A DNA stretch of 64,000 bases from an uncultured Bacteroidota bacterium (GTDB taxonomy: Bacteria > Bacteroidota > Bacteroidia > Chitinophagales > LD1): contig CALAYL010000037.1 in assembly GCA_937894725.1 (NCBI GenBank), positions 1 through 64,000 of the forward strand, given 5' to 3'. The translations under genes were made by a program, and so were the position numbers. The notes under the pieces are model-generated. The model made no database searches, was not told the DNA's origin, and saw only the letters and a list, made by a program, of their open reading frames with translations. Below are positions 44,558-53,298 of the stretch, piece after piece (the stretch's first letter is position 1; every line of letters starts with the position of its first letter).

Positions 44558-45910
44558 ATGCGATATTTATCTACTCTTTTGCTTATTTTTTTAGCTTTCT
44601 CACCAAGCTATGCTCAATGGAAAAATATTACACCCAATAGTTCTTTTCAACGTGAACATACAAATCTAGCCGTAGTGGATAGTGCAGTTTTTCACATTAC
44701 ACGTTCCTTTTTGCAGACTTCAATTCCTGACACCAATACCATAAAACCCAGGGATCTACGTACTTCCAACGGAGGGGTATCATGGACACAATCTCCTTAT
44801 TATGCCTCCAATCCAGTAACGACTTTTCAACAAGCTGAAATTGGATTTGATATTTCGTTTACCGACAAGAATAATGGCTATTATTTTAGTGCACTCATGG
44901 ATTTATCTCAACCAGTTGATAAGCAATGGTTGAAAAAAATAACGATTACCAATGATGGCGGTGCTACATGGACTCCCTCATTTATTAACCCATATGTTAA
45001 TTTTACTGCTCAAAAAACAGGCTTTTTTCTATACTACAATGGAGACTTCCAAAGCACTTCAAACGGAGTACTAGCTGTAGATAGTGATTTCTATTATCCA
45101 GGGATAGGAAGTGCAATGATTAAAAGCAGACTGAGCAGCAGAATATATGATATTAAAAAAGGGCAAGCTTTAGGCACTTATTATTTGTCTTGTAAAAATG
45201 GGCGTATTTATTCTACTCAAAATAGCTTCTTGGATAGAGATAGCTCAGTTATTATCCCAAATTATTCCGATAATATTGATTATTCGATTAGATTTCTTTC
45301 TACCCCTGCATTAAACACGCTGTATGTAGCTACTTATAATTCTTCTACCAAAATAAATAGTTTCTTTAAGTCAACCAATAATGGTAAAATATGGACGGAT
45401 ATATCACAAGGGATAAAAACTTTTTTTCCTAATGGAGGAAGTAATAGAGTGGATTGTGGTAGTTTTTCAGATGAACGAAATGGTATTTTAGCGGGTATAG
45501 GAGGAGCTATTATTACTAACGATGGAGGTGCTACTTGGACTAAAATGACAGGATTGGGGTATGCAGAAAAGTGTGAGAGCAAAAAACAGGGAAATAGAGT
45601 GACAGCAATAGCTATCACCAAAGATAGTATTTTCAAATACTCATATACCGTAGCTAATTTTCCGAATGGAATAGATGAAAGTATAGTAAGTAAAGAGATA
45701 GAAGTGTATCCAAATCCAACCATCGATAAAATCATAGTGTCAGGCGAATTTGATTACATAAAAGTAGCAGATATTTTGGGTAGAGAAGTAAAGTATTTTT
45801 CAAACACAGTAAAGACTTTGAATCTAAATGATTTGGATAATGGGCAATATTTCTTTCATTTCTATTCAGGCTATGGATTGACTATAAAAAAAGTGATTTT
45901 AGCTAAATAG
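44558..45910 (+). CDS. T9SS type A cargo with BNR/YCF48-like repeats
   Basis: A 450-residue secreted protein: signal peptide ending 'SPSYAQ', then a beta-propeller-like body with Asp-box motifs ('TNDGGATWTP' near 131, 'TNNGKIWTD' near 272, 'TNDGGATWTKM' near 313) as found in sialidase-type and photosystem-assembly-like (YCF48) propellers. The last 75 residues are a type A sorting domain ('VYPNPTIDKIIVSG', 'DILGREVKYF', 'LDNGQYFFHFY'). No sialidase Arg triad was recognised, so an enzymatic role is not claimed. It has its own promoter and stands alone. Confidence 0.88.
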   Translation: MRYLSTLLLIFLAFSPSYAQWKNITPNSSFQREHTNLAVVDSAVFHITRSFLQTSIPDTNTIKPRDLRTSNGGVSWTQSPYYASNPVTTFQQAEIGFDISFTDKNNGYYFSALMDLSQPVDKQWLKKITITNDGGATWTPSFINPYVNFTAQKTGFFLYYNGDFQSTSNGVLAVDSDFYYPGIGSAMIKSRLSSRIYDIKKGQALGTYYLSCKNGRIYSTQNSFLDRDSSVIIPNYSDNIDYSIRFLSTPALNTLYVATYNSSTKINSFFKSTNNGKIWTDISQGIKTFFPNGGSNRVDCGSFSDERNGILAGIGGAIITNDGGATWTKMTGLGYAEKCESKKQGNRVTAIAITKDSIFKYSYTVANFPNGIDESIVSKEIEVYPNPTIDKIIVSGEFDYIKVADILGREVKYFSNTVKTLNLNDLDNGQYFFHFYSGYGLTIKKVILAK

Positions 45911-45973
45911 TTGACTGTCTCGTCCTAAAATAAGTTTACAGGTTAAAGACTAAAACCCCTCTCTCGTTACATT

Positions 45974-46006
45974 CTCGTCCTCGTTTAGCGAAGCGCAACG
46001 AGGATG
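45974..46006 (+). repeat. REP-like 33-bp element, left copy
   Basis: Contains a 7-bp stem (CCTCGTT with AACGAGG) around an 11-nt loop. It is an exact reverse complement of 46631-46663 on the other side of the RAYT remnant. Confidence 0.85.
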
Positions 46007-46050
46007 TCCTATTAATTTGCATTTTATTGCCAAAAGATTAAAATTGGAGC

Positions 46051-46596
46051 ATGAGTGGCGATAGATATTATATATCAGATCAGCAAGGTGTTTACTTTTT
46101 GACATTCACGGTAGTGGGATGGTTAGATGTTTTTATTCGCCCTACCTACAAGTCTATTATAGTAGATAGTTTAAATTATTGCATTGCAGAAAAAGGACTC
46201 GAAGTGTATGCGTGGTGTTTGATGACAAGCCTTTACACCTTATTGCTAGTGCAAAAGAAGGAATTGAGTTATCTGCTTTTATTCGAGAGTTTAAGAAACA
46301 CACAGCCAAAAATAATAAAGGAGATAGACACAAACGAAGGAAGTAGAAAAGCTTGGTTGCTTTGGTACTTTGAGCAAGAAGGTAAAAAAGATAGCTGTAT
46401 CACTAAATATAAGTTTTGGAAGGAGGACAACCATGCTCTTTTTTTAGATAAAACGAACATCGAAATGATAGACCCAAAAGTAGATTACATTCATTTAAAT
46501 CCAGTAGTATAAGCAGTAGTAGAAAATCCTGTTGACTATTTGTATTCAAGTGGTAGGGATTTTGCAGGAGTGAAAGGTCTAGTAAGATTAAAATAG
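46051..46596 (+). pseudogene. Decayed REP-associated tyrosine transposase (RAYT, Y1_Tnp family)
   Basis: The N-terminus ('YFLTFTVVGWLDVFIRP', 'EKGLEVYAWCLMTS') and C-terminus ('WKEDNHALFLD', 'EMIDPKVDYIHLNPV', then after the stop 'ENPVDYLYSSGRDFAGVKG') match RAYT transposases. A one-base deletion near 46228 destroys the metal-binding HUH (His-x-His) motif; about 80 bp later a one-base gain restores the frame (the lost-frame part reads 'SAKEGIELSAFIREFKKHTAK' in the shifted frame, minus one residue). An in-frame TAA at 46510-46512 then cuts off the last 28 codons. The gene is therefore dead. It is flanked by inverted REP-like repeats, the natural substrate of such enzymes. Confidence 0.88.
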
Positions 46597-46669
46597 TTAT
46601 AGCTTTTGTTGCAAACAAAAAGAAATGGAGCATCCTCGTTGCGCTTCGCTAAACGAGGACGAGACACGG
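46522..46669 (+). repeat. Tandem duplication, unit 1 (RAYT 3' end plus REP)
   Basis: 148-bp unit holding the last 25 codons of the RAYT pseudogene and the inverted REP at 46631-46663. Repeated directly after, with about 90 percent identity by eye. Confidence 0.85.
46631..46663 (-). repeat. REP-like 33-bp element, right inverted copy
   Basis: Exact reverse complement of 45974-46006. The pair brackets the RAYT pseudogene in inverted orientation. Confidence 0.85.
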
Positions 46670-46816
46670 GAAAATCCTGTTGACTATTTGTATTCAAGTG
46701 GTAGGGATTTTGCAGGAGTGAAAGGTCTAGTAAGATTAAAATAGTTATAGCTTTTGTTACAAACAAATTAACTGGAGCATTCTTTTTGCGCTTAGCTAAA
46801 CGATGACGAGACAATG
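46670..46816 (+). repeat. Tandem duplication, unit 2
   Basis: Second copy of 46522-46669. The coding part is almost identical but the REP portion has drifted, so the duplication is not the most recent event here. Confidence 0.85.
46778..46810 (-). repeat. Degenerate third REP-like copy
   Basis: Aligns to 46631-46663 with several substitutions that break its stem (TCTTTTT instead of CCTCGTT), suggesting loss of function. Confidence 0.75.
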
Positions 46817-46896
46817 TTCTAAAGAAAAAACAATTCAAATAGCCATATTTTTTACATCCATTTTTGAGTTCAACGATGGTCTTTCCTCATTTTTTA

Positions 46897-46920
46897 TTTG
46901 AAAATGCAATTTAGAATAAT
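46897..46920 (+). repeat. 24-bp near-identical direct repeat, right copy
   Basis: Partner of 44375-44398, same orientation, one mismatch. It ends 27 bp before the aroC start. Confidence 0.7.
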
Positions 46921-46947
46921 GATTTTAGAGCAAGATAAAAAATAGCT

Positions 46948-48027
46948 TTGGCAGGAAATCAATTTGGAAAATTATTTAGTATCACCACTTTTGGCGAGTC
47001 GCATGGCGAGGGCATAGGTGTAGTGATAGATGGCTGTCCGGCAGGTTTAGTAATCACCGAGGAGCTTATTCAGACTGATTTGGACATGCGCAAACCAGGA
47101 CAGTCTGCATTGACTACGGCTCGCACAGAAGTCGATAAGGTGCAGATTTTGAGTGGTGTTTTTGAAGGTAAAACATTGGGCTCGCCTATTTGTCTTTTTA
47201 TCAGAAACATAGACCATCGAAGCGAAGATTATGATATATTCAAAAATGTGTATCGTCCTTCACATGCTGATTTTACCTACGATCAAAAATATGGCGCTCG
47301 AGACTATAGAGGCGGAGGTCGCTCATCTGCTCGAGAAACGGCCGCGCGCGTAGCCGCAGGAGCTGTAGCTAAGGCGCTGATTGGGTTTTATGGGATTGAG
47401 ATTTTTGCGTATGTGTCGCAAGTGGGGGAAATAAAAATAGATAAGCATTACAGTGAATTGGATTTTGCTACAAGAGAAAATAATCTGGTGCGCTGCCCCG
47501 ATGTTTATTGGGCTGCCAAAATGGAACAAGAAATCGCTACTGCAAAAACAGATTTAGACTCTGTAGGAGGGGTGATAAGTTGTGTTATCAAAAACTGTCC
47601 AGTGGGATTGGGTGAGCCAGTGTTTGATAAACTCCCAGCAGATTTAGGGAAGGCGATGCTGAGTATCAATGCTGTCAAGGGATTTGAGATAGGTGAGGGT
47701 TTTGTAGCAGCAGCTATGAGAGGCTCTACGCATAATGATTTTTTTGAAACAAAAGATCAACGAATTATAACGAAAACGAATCATTCTGGCGGGGTACAAG
47801 GAGGCATTTCGAACGGTATGGATATTTTCTTTCGTACAGCTTTTAAGCCAGTAGCGACTATCGGCAAGGCACAAGAAACCATCAATGACCAAGGGGAATT
47901 TATTTCGCTCGAAGCCAAAGGTCGTCATGATCCTTGTGTAGTACCTAGAGCCGTGCCTATCGTAGAGGCTATGGCTGCATTAGTATTAGCCGATCATTTA
48001 CTTAGAAATAGAAGTGCCAAAGTGTAA
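46948..48027 (+). CDS. aroC: Chorismate synthase
   Basis: A 359-residue FMN-dependent enzyme making chorismate from EPSP, the last common step to aromatic amino acids, folate and menaquinone. The TTG start at 46948 gives the expected '[20 protein letters not shown]' N-terminus in frame; a stop codon four codons upstream rules out a longer form. Signature blocks: 'GESHG', '[14 protein letters not shown]', '[22 protein letters not shown]' in parts, and '[11 protein letters not shown]'. Monocistronic after the RAYT remnant. Confidence 0.96.
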   Translation: MAGNQFGKLFSITTFGESHGEGIGVVIDGCPAGLVITEELIQTDLDMRKPGQSALTTARTEVDKVQILSGVFEGKTLGSPICLFIRNIDHRSEDYDIFKNVYRPSHADFTYDQKYGARDYRGGGRSSARETAARVAAGAVAKALIGFYGIEIFAYVSQVGEIKIDKHYSELDFATRENNLVRCPDVYWAAKMEQEIATAKTDLDSVGGVISCVIKNCPVGLGEPVFDKLPADLGKAMLSINAVKGFEIGEGFVAAAMRGSTHNDFFETKDQRIITKTNHSGGVQGGISNGMDIFFRTAFKPVATIGKAQETINDQGEFISLEAKGRHDPCVVPRAVPIVEAMAALVLADHLLRNRSAKV

Positions 48028-48031
48028 GCAT

Positions 48032-50494
48032 CTAAACTGCGATTTCCTTTTTCATTCTGCGTTGCCACATGCTCATAAATGAGCCTAAGAAAATCATAAT
48101 TCCACCTAGCCATACAAGATTGATATATGGAAAAATAATCGCTTTCATTATCACAAAGTCACTCTTCAATTCTTTTTGGGTAATGGTAAAAGTAAATTTA
48201 CGTGTATCGGGATTTATTTTTAGCACATTTATACTCAATCCTAATGCATCGTTGCTGTAAGGATGCGTAGTTATCTCATTATTATTTTGCTGATCTATAA
48301 AAAATAGCGGGTTTGCTTTTTCGTCCATACCATACAAATCACTTATTTTGAGATTAGCCGCTACGGCTAGTTTGCCTTCGTCTGCTATATCTACTTTTGG
48401 TTTTGGATCTACAGATTCAAATACCACATAGTTTGATTTTAAATAGAACGTATCCCCCACGGCTGCATCTACCTGAGTGGTAGTATCTTTGGCGTTTTCA
48501 TAGTCTGCGGCTGCTACTATATGCGTGAAAATATCTTTGGTTAAATAATGCTTAGTACTTGGATTCGATGAGTTTCCCATCTTTTTGTTGGTGACTACAT
48601 AAGGTGTGAGCGTAAATTTTTCGGTAATTTTATCACCCGTTTTACGTACATAATCCACAGAATAAATTTGATCATTTTTTTCTGCTCTACGACCAGTATA
48701 TGTAATTTCATAGCCAGCCATATTATAAGTAGAGTCTTTGACTAGTAGTATATTTTCGAGCTGCTCTTTGCCATCAAATCCTTTTCCAAAATTAATTCCA
48801 GCCTCATTTAGCGACACCACTTGCATCTTGTATTGTGAGAGCAAAACACCTATCAGAAATATACCAAAACCAAGGTGTGCCACCGATCCGCCACTAGCGC
48901 TCCATCTCCCTTTGAGCACGATAAGCATATAACTCAAACTAGAAAATACAGTAAACAAAGACACCACTAATAACAAAAAGAAAGGCGAGATAAATGGAAT
49001 TTTGGCCTCTGCTCCGAAAACTCCTGTAGTGTGAATATCCATTCCATGCGCTATAGCAAAGGCTAATGCGACAGACACGACTGCGCTACCGATACTCCAT
49101 TTTATAAAAGAGGATATGCGGTTGGTTTTATAGGAGAAAAATAAGACTAGTCCTGCTCCAGTAACTGCCAAAAGCGCAATCCACACCTGTATGTTATTGA
49201 AGTGAGCTATCACATCGGCTGGAGGTGCCAGGTTGAGTTTAAATATTTTGTTCCAAACAGGTATCGATGTAGTAAACGTCATCTGCACTGCAGAGAGTAG
49301 CATGATTAATGCTCCGATAAACATCCAAAATTCGCGCGATAAAAACTCTTCTTCTTTCTCGATTTTAGGCATCGTTCTATAGGATAGAGCTAAAAGGATA
49401 ATAGACGGAATTAGATATGCCACACCATACACTATCAACTGACCTGTCATACCTAAGTCAGTAAAGGAATGTACAGAAGTATCGCCCAAAATTCCAGAGC
49501 GAGTCAAAAAGGTGGAGTACAATACCATCAACCATCCAAAAATGTAAAATAGATAGGTGCTGAAAAGGCTATGCCCAGTTTGTTTGTAAACTAGATGCAA
49601 GTGAACGCCTGCCAAAATCAACAACCATGGTACGAAAGACATGTTTTCTACTGGATCCCAAGCCCAAAAACCTCCAAAACTCAGTGATTCGTATGCCCAT
49701 GCACCACCCATCAGAATACCTGTGCCAAAAATGCCTATAGAAAAAAGCGCCCAAGGCAATGCTGGCGCTACCCATCCTTTAAAGTCTCTACGCCATAAAC
49801 TGGCCATCACAAATGCAAAAGGAATGAGGGAAGAAGCAAAACCCAGGAAAAGTACTGGAGGATGTATAGTCATCCAATAGTTTTGAAGTAATGGATTTAG
49901 CCCATTGCCATCCGCTATCATAGAGAGATATTCAGGTCGTTGAAATACAGGTGCATCCGCCATTTCTTGACGTAAAAGAATAAATGGATTGCTACCTACT
50001 TTATAACCAAAAACATAGACACCGAGTACCATAGTGCCTAAAAATACTTGTGTTATAGACACTACAAACATAGTAGGGCTTTCCCAATCTTTAGAGGTAA
50101 ACATGAGTATCCAGCCTAAAATCACTATCCAAAATTCCCATAAAAGAAAACTCCCCTCTTGTCCTTCCCAGAAACTAGCAATGATGTATTTGAGTGGCAT
50201 CTCCATAGAGCTATGTCGCCATGCGTAATGATACTCAAACCAATGGTTTAATATCATGATAAACAATAAAACAAAAACGCCAATAACCATCACCCCATGT
50301 AGGCTGAAACTGATGCGCGCTACACGTTTCCATGATGATTTAGCTGTCGTATGGTTTTCAGAAATAAAATAGGATATAGCAGACAATAAGGCCGCAAAAA
50401 AACTAAATACTAAAAAGAAGTGGCCTAAATGCCCAAGCCAAAGATGCTCATTCAAAAAGCCATGTGATCCAAATCGTTCAGCAAAAAAATTCAT
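48032..50494 (-). CDS. ccmF: Cytochrome c biogenesis protein CcmF/CcsA-like (haem lyase)
   Basis: An 820-residue inner-membrane protein with about 14-15 transmembrane segments. The haem-handling WWD motif region is seen as 'SFGGFWAWDPVENMSFVPWL' (about residues 275-295), with conserved periplasmic His residues ('IHPPVLFLGF' and 'HLHLVYK'). A large soluble loop precedes the last helix (about 570-790). CcmF joins haem from CcmE to apocytochrome c. The ccmE gene lies 81 bp upstream in the same direction. Confidence 0.9.
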   Translation of the reverse strand: MNFFAERFGSHGFLNEHLWLGHLGHFFLVFSFFAALLSAISYFISENHTTAKSSWKRVARISFSLHGVMVIGVFVLLFIMILNHWFEYHYAWRHSSMEMPLKYIIASFWEGQEGSFLLWEFWIVILGWILMFTSKDWESPTMFVVSITQVFLGTMVLGVYVFGYKVGSNPFILLRQEMADAPVFQRPEYLSMIADGNGLNPLLQNYWMTIHPPVLFLGFASSLIPFAFVMASLWRRDFKGWVAPALPWALFSIGIFGTGILMGGAWAYESLSFGGFWAWDPVENMSFVPWLLILAGVHLHLVYKQTGHSLFSTYLFYIFGWLMVLYSTFLTRSGILGDTSVHSFTDLGMTGQLIVYGVAYLIPSIILLALSYRTMPKIEKEEEFLSREFWMFIGALIMLLSAVQMTFTTSIPVWNKIFKLNLAPPADVIAHFNNIQVWIALLAVTGAGLVLFFSYKTNRISSFIKWSIGSAVVSVALAFAIAHGMDIHTTGVFGAEAKIPFISPFFLLLVVSLFTVFSSLSYMLIVLKGRWSASGGSVAHLGFGIFLIGVLLSQYKMQVVSLNEAGINFGKGFDGKEQLENILLVKDSTYNMAGYEITYTGRRAEKNDQIYSVDYVRKTGDKITEKFTLTPYVVTNKKMGNSSNPSTKHYLTKDIFTHIVAAADYENAKDTTTQVDAAVGDTFYLKSNYVVFESVDPKPKVDIADEGKLAVAANLKISDLYGMDEKANPLFFIDQQNNNEITTHPYSNDALGLSINVLKINPDTRKFTFTITQKELKSDFVIMKAIIFPYINLVWLGGIMIFLGSFMSMWQRRMKKEIAV

Positions 50495-50575
50495 ACGCTT
50501 AATTATTGGGTACGAATGTAGCAGAGATTATATAAAGAACTGACGCAAAATTGAGAAAAATAGATAAAAAGTAGC

Positions 50576-50971
50576 TTAAGCAGCTTCTTTTAGTCGAATT
50601 TGATCATCGTTATATTTAGAAGGGCATTTCATTAATATTTCAGCAGCGTGAAATTTATCACCTTCCATTTGCCCCTTTACCACGATTTGCTCCGAGCGTT
50701 CAAAATCTTGTGGTTTTGCCCCTTTATAATAGACTAATTGGTTATTGCCATCTTTATCATTCATCGTAAATTCAAAGTAGTTGGCATTTTTTTCTGGATC
50801 ATAAACAATAGCCTTGTCTTTATCAAGATAACCTACAATGTTGAGCGTAGTATTTGGACTCGACTTAGATAAGGCAAAACTACCATAGGTAGTGTAATCG
50901 CCCGTCATGGCTACTATGCCACCTATGCTCACAGCGAGCAATACAAGCAAAAGGATGTGCATTTTTTTCAT
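50576..50971 (-). CDS. ccmE: Cytochrome c maturation protein CcmE, CxxxY variant
   Basis: A 131-residue periplasmic haem chaperone with one N-terminal anchor helix (residues 4-21) and an OB-fold body ('VGYLDKDKAIVY', 'YFEFTMNDKDGN', 'VVKGQM'). In the E. coli protein, haem is bound covalently by a histidine in an HDENY motif; here the site reads 'KCPSKY' with Cys116 and Tyr120, the CxxxY type known from archaea and some bacteria. It is the first gene of the ccmE-ccmF pair. Confidence 0.92.
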   Translation of the reverse strand: MKKMHILLLVLLAVSIGGIVAMTGDYTTYGSFALSKSSPNTTLNIVGYLDKDKAIVYDPEKNANYFEFTMNDKDGNNQLVYYKGAKPQDFERSEQIVVKGQMEGDKFHAAEILMKCPSKYNDDQIRLKEAA

Positions 50972-51006
50972 AGTTCAAAAATAATACGCTTTTCTACAAA
51001 ATACAA

Positions 51007-51036
51007 GTGAATAATCGCAAACTTATCATAATTTTG
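51007..51036 (+). promoter_or_regulatory. Promoter of purB
   Basis: GTG at 51007-51009, 19 bp, then TAATTTTG at 51029-51036, a full -7 match; the ATG follows 17 bp later. The -33 box is one base off TTG. Confidence 0.55.
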
Positions 51037-51053
51037 GGCAAACGACTCAATTC

Positions 51054-52400
51054 ATGATTTTATCCGAACTCACTGCTATTTCACCTGTCGATGGCCGCTA
51101 TCGTGCCAAAACAAGCTCTTTGGACGCCTATTTTTCAGAATTTGCACTTATTCGCTACCGTGTTTGGGTAGAAATTGAGTACCTAATCGCCTTATCAACC
51201 TTCAATTTGCTTGCCCCTTTTTCAGTAAACGATGTAGCTAAACTGAAAGCTATACATACTGATTTTTCGATCACTGATGCCGAGCGGATCAAAACACTAG
51301 AGCAGACCACTAACCACGATGTGAAAGCAGTGGAGTATTTTTTGAAAGAAAAAACCGAGCAACTTGGCTTGGTGTTTAACAAAGAATTTATCCATTTTGG
51401 GCTTACCTCTCAAGACATCAACAACACTGCCATACCGCTTTCTATCAAAAATGCAGACAATGAGGTGATGCTACCCGAGCTACAAAAAATTGTTAGCCTA
51501 CTCAAATCCTTTGCTATAGAATGGATGCAAGTGCCAATGCTCGCGCGTACCCACGGTCAGCCCGCCTCACCTACCAGTCTTGGCAAAGAGATAGCCGTAT
51601 TTGTAGCTCGACTCGAAGGGCAGATGATGCCGCTCACTACCATTCCCTACAGTGCAAAATTTGGGGGCGCTACGGGCAACTTCAATGCTCACCACGTAGC
51701 CTACCCGCACAAAGATTGGATAACATTTGCGAATACCTTTGTAAATGAGCAACTCGGGCTAAAACGTATGCAATGGACTACCCAAATCGAGGCCTACGAC
51801 TCACTTGCAGCTCGATTCGATGCCTACAAGCGCATCAATACCATTTTAACCGATTTGTGTAGAGATATTTGGACGTATATCGCTATGGATTATTTCAAAC
51901 AAAAAACCAAAGCAGGCGAAATCGGTTCATCGGCTATGCCGCACAAGGTAAACCCGATAGACTTCGAAAATGCGGAAGGAAATCTCGGATTAGCCAATGC
52001 ACTTTTTGAGCATTTATCCGCAAAATTACCCATCTCTCGTTTGCAACGTGATCTTACAGACTCCACGGTGCTGCGCAATGTGGGGGTACCCTATGCACAT
52101 ACGTTGATAGCCTTACAGTCTATCGAAAAAGGCTTGGGTAAGTTGATTTTGAATCAAGGAAAAATAACACAAGACCTCGATAACAATTGGGCAGTGGTGG
52201 CAGAAGCTATACAAACCATACTGCGTGCCGAAGGCTACCCGCAGCCGTATGAGGCACTCAAAGAACTCACGAGAGGAACAACCGTAAATCAAGAAAAAAT
52301 AAAGGTATTTATTGATTCACTAGATGTGAAAAGTGACGTGAAAGAGCGGCTTTACAACATCACCCCTGCAAATTATATTGGGGTTTTTCCTACGCTTTAG
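51054..52400 (+). CDS. purB: Adenylosuccinate lyase
   Basis: A 448-residue enzyme of the fumarase/aspartase superfamily that acts twice in purine synthesis (SAICAR to AICAR and adenylosuccinate to AMP). Visible: 'PVDGRYRAKT', 'TNHDVKAVEYFL', 'HFGLTSQDINNTA', the catalytic His in 'ARTHGQPASPTSLGKE', and the mobile signature loop 'GSSAMPHKVNPIDFENAEG'. Full length and of the longer E. coli-like type. Convergent with the Lys/Glu-rich gene, 2 bp apart. Confidence 0.97.
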   Translation: MILSELTAISPVDGRYRAKTSSLDAYFSEFALIRYRVWVEIEYLIALSTFNLLAPFSVNDVAKLKAIHTDFSITDAERIKTLEQTTNHDVKAVEYFLKEKTEQLGLVFNKEFIHFGLTSQDINNTAIPLSIKNADNEVMLPELQKIVSLLKSFAIEWMQVPMLARTHGQPASPTSLGKEIAVFVARLEGQMMPLTTIPYSAKFGGATGNFNAHHVAYPHKDWITFANTFVNEQLGLKRMQWTTQIEAYDSLAARFDAYKRINTILTDLCRDIWTYIAMDYFKQKTKAGEIGSSAMPHKVNPIDFENAEGNLGLANALFEHLSAKLPISRLQRDLTDSTVLRNVGVPYAHTLIALQSIEKGLGKLILNQGKITQDLDNNWAVVAEAIQTILRAEGYPQPYEALKELTRGTTVNQEKIKVFIDSLDVKSDVKERLYNITPANYIGVFPTL

Positions 52401-52402
52401 CA

Positions 52403-53161
52403 TTACCGCTCTGGTTTCAAAAAAACTTTAGAGCCTGCGCTATTTAGATAATATTTACCACCCTTTGGAGAGGTAAAAACCACTTGCCCACTCGGCCCTT
52501 TAAAAGCACGGTCTATTGGGTCTTGTTTCGATCCTTTTTCTTTTGGAGCTGATTCGTACAAAGGCTTACGGGCTTCGCCCATACTGTTTACGTCTTCATC
52601 TTCTCCTTTCTTTTTCTTTGATCCTTTTTTATCAGTAGATTCTTCTTCATCAAGCTTGGCCTCTTTCGACTTTTTGTTGTCACTGCTGAGTTCTTCATCG
52701 GCCTTATTTTTCTTCCCTTTTTTAGGTTTCTCTTCAGCTACTTCCTCCTGGGTTTCTGACCCTTTTTTAGGTTCCTTTGTGTCGCTCACCACCTCTACTT
52801 CCTCCCCCTTATCTTTGCCTTTATCTCGCTTAGGCTTCTCCGCTTTTGGGGCTTTTTCTGCCTTTTCTTCTTTATCTACCGTTGGCTTTTCAGCCTTAGT
52901 CGCTTTTTCATTTTTCTCCTCCTCATCCTTCTTTGGTTTCTCCGTTTTGGGGGCTTTCGCTGGCTTGGCCTCTTCCTCTTTCTTAGGCTTCTCCGCTTTG
53001 GGAACTTTATCTTCTTTAACTTCCTTTTCCTCCTTAGGTGGCTTCTCCTTTGGCACTTTCACTGTCTTTTCTTTCTTAGGCTTTTCCGCTACTTCTTGGG
53101 CATTGGCTGTAAAAGCAAATAATCCAAAAACAATCAAAAAACTATATTTTATCCATACCAT
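52403..53161 (-). CDS. Exported Lys/Glu-rich repeat protein with C-terminal PBCV-basic-adaptor-like motif
   Basis: A 252-residue protein from ATG 53161, which gives a signal peptide ending 'FTANAQ'; the open frame upstream to 53221 adds 20 residues. Residues about 25-190 are a charged low-complexity stretch built from 'EKPKKEE'/'KAEKPK' units. The C-terminal 30 residues ('SGQVVFTSPKGGKYYLNSAG') resemble the short basic adaptor motif (GPRGGxYY) first described in chlorella viruses and also found at the ends of bacterial secreted proteins. The composition suggests a role in binding nucleic acid or anionic polymer at the surface, but this is inference. Confidence 0.72.
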   Translation of the reverse strand: MVWIKYSFLIVFGLFAFTANAQEVAEKPKKEKTVKVPKEKPPKEEKEVKEDKVPKAEKPKKEEEAKPAKAPKTEKPKKDEEEKNEKATKAEKPTVDKEEKAEKAPKAEKPKRDKGKDKGEEVEVVSDTKEPKKGSETQEEVAEEKPKKGKKNKADEELSSDNKKSKEAKLDEEESTDKKGSKKKKGEDEDVNSMGEARKPLYESAPKEKGSKQDPIDRAFKGPSGQVVFTSPKGGKYYLNSAGSKVFLKPER

Positions 53162-53298
53162 AAAGCACGCTATTTTGACAACTAATTTATAAAAATTAAA
53201 ACTATTGAATTTAACAATCACGCTAAAAAGGCAACTTTATCATGTTTTGGTATAAAGTTTTAGCTAAAAGATTTAATTTGCAAACACAATCAAATACT

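Noticed and set aside
44376..44594. A 72-codon frame between hutI and the BNR gene
   Set aside because: It runs over the BNR promoter and into its start in another frame; the N-terminal part is explained by the 24-bp repeat.
52656..53192. A 178-codon Ser/Phe-rich frame antisense to the Lys/Glu-rich gene
   Set aside because: Lysine and glutamate codons read backwards give Phe, Leu and Ser; the composition is explained by the repeat on the minus strand.
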